A stretch of DNA of 6,587 nucleotides from an uncultured Zetaproteobacteria bacterium. Its GTDB lineage: Bacteria > Pseudomonadota > Zetaproteobacteria > Mariprofundales > Mariprofundaceae. This document shows positions 6,341 through 6,587 of the stretch, piece after piece. The notes under the pieces were generated by a model. That model was given only the letters and a program-made list of their open reading frames with translations, had not been told where the DNA came from and ran no database searches. The position numbers and the translations under genes are program-made. Location of the stretch: the NCBI GenBank assembly GCA_913056285.1, contig CAJXNE010000115.1:1-6587 (forward strand), written 5' to 3'. How positions within the stretch are numbered: the stretch's first letter is position 1; each line of letters opens with the position of its first letter.

Positions 6341-6470
6341 TGGGCCACGACACACGAATGAGCAGAAGGGGTGAATTGTGAAATAAGAGAGGCTCCCCTG
6401 GGGGACGACAATAGCATCGGACAGATGCAGACGAGTTTTTCATTCGTGTCCATTCGTGTGTCGTGGCTTA
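6341..6470. repeat. 130-bp non-coding element bounded by a 17-bp perfect inverted repeat
   Basis: The left arm 6344-6360 (core CCACGACACACGAATG) and right arm 6451-6467 are exact inverted copies. Two G-T wobbles and an A-T pair extend the stem to 20 bp (6341-6360 with 6451-6470). Inside are two small hairpins: TCCCC/GGGGA (6394-6398 and 6401-6405) and GCATC/GATGC (6414-6418 and 6424-6428). Directly after the right arm is a run of six T (6471-6476), and five A (6333-6337) stand just left of it, so in each direction the stem would be followed by a T-rich stretch. It codes for nothing I can support. It may be a small mobile or dispersed intergenic repeat, a structured RNA, or the unusual end of the pst operon. 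I see no target-site duplication. Arms built on CATTCGTGT recall dispersed intergenic repeats I have met in other bacteria, but that is memory, not a match. Confidence 0.7.
6441..6459. repeat. Tandem 9-bp direct repeat CATTCGTGT
   Basis: CATTCGTGT occurs at 6441-6449 and again at 6451-6459, a 10-bp period. The second copy is part of the right arm of the 130-bp element. The inverse, ACACGAATG, is at 6352-6360, so the left arm can pair with either copy. Confidence 0.8.
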
Positions 6471-6481
6471 TTTTTTGACTT

Positions 6482-6509
6482 TTAGCAAGATGTTCCATGA
6501 ATCTATATT
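6482..6509 (+). promoter_or_regulatory. Possible sigma-70 promoter for a downstream gene
   Basis: TTAGCA (6482-6487) and TATATT (6504-6509) are 16 bp apart. The -10 matches five of six positions and the -35 four of six. The surrounding sequence is AT-rich, so chance matches are likely. It lies 60 bp before the possible gene start at 6569. Confidence 0.35.
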
Positions 6510-6568
6510 TTATTTGTAAGACACTAATGCCAGCTTGCCCCGTGAAAGATTGATTGAAGGCGGTTACC

Positions 6569-6587
6569 ATGCGCCGACTTTTGAGAT
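6569..6587 (+). CDS. Possible start of a downstream gene, cut by the window end
   Basis: ATG at 6569 follows GAAGG (6556-6560) at 8 nt and opens into MRRLLR before the window ends. The SD-like site and the candidate promoter upstream suggest a real gene start. Six codons are too few to name a product. Confidence 0.35.

Noticed and set aside
6475..6509. TTGACT (6475-6480) as the -35 of a promoter with TATATT
   Set aside because: The spacer would be 23 bp, too long; TTAGCA at 6482 gives 16 bp instead.
6316..6570. Antisense frame of 84 codons downstream of phoU
   Set aside because: It reads straight through both arms of the inverted-repeat element, and I see no SD or domain.

Overview
This window carries a phosphate-acquisition locus of a Gram-negative bacterium, all on the + strand: an outer-membrane porin of the phosphate-selective O/P type, then pstS, pstC, pstA, pstB and phoU. 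An outer-membrane porin with a C-terminal Phe, a PhoB-type box and strong Shine-Dalgarno sites point to Pseudomonadota. The exact class cannot be fixed from sequence alone; a zetaproteobacterial, beta- or gammaproteobacterial iron- or sulfur-oxidiser type would fit, but that is a guess.

Layout. Positions 1-39 look like the last domain (domain VI) of a group II intron, with a GNRA-capped stem, a bulged adenosine seven nucleotides from the 3' end, and an AT terminus; the rest of the intron would lie to the left. Positions 40-368 hold no gene I can support. Positions 369-450 are the control region: a CRP-like palindrome, a PhoB box of two clear and one weaker 11-bp-spaced repeats, and a -10-like hexamer. 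The porin (496-1560, TTG start) is followed by an intrinsic terminator and then pstS (1629-2675). The 246-bp gap between pstS and pstC holds three successive stem-loops. pstC, pstA and pstB are tightly coupled, with 4-nt ATGA and TTGA overlaps, and phoU follows 35 bp later.

How it works. The porin would let phosphate cross the outer membrane, PstS binds it in the periplasm, PstC and PstA form the inner-membrane channel, PstB hydrolyses ATP, and PhoU links transport state to Pho-regulon signalling. The only PhoB-type box I see is upstream of the porin. The terminators after the porin and after pstS probably act as partial stops, so expression would step down from porin and PstS to the membrane and ATPase subunits. 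No phoB or phoR lies in the window.

The right end (6315-6587) is non-coding apart from a possible gene start at 6569. It contains a 130-bp element bounded by a perfect 17-bp inverted repeat (20 bp with wobble pairs), with two small hairpins and a tandem 9-bp repeat inside and a T-run directly after. This structure and the intron end are the least ordinary parts of the window; the genes themselves are a canonical pst operon.
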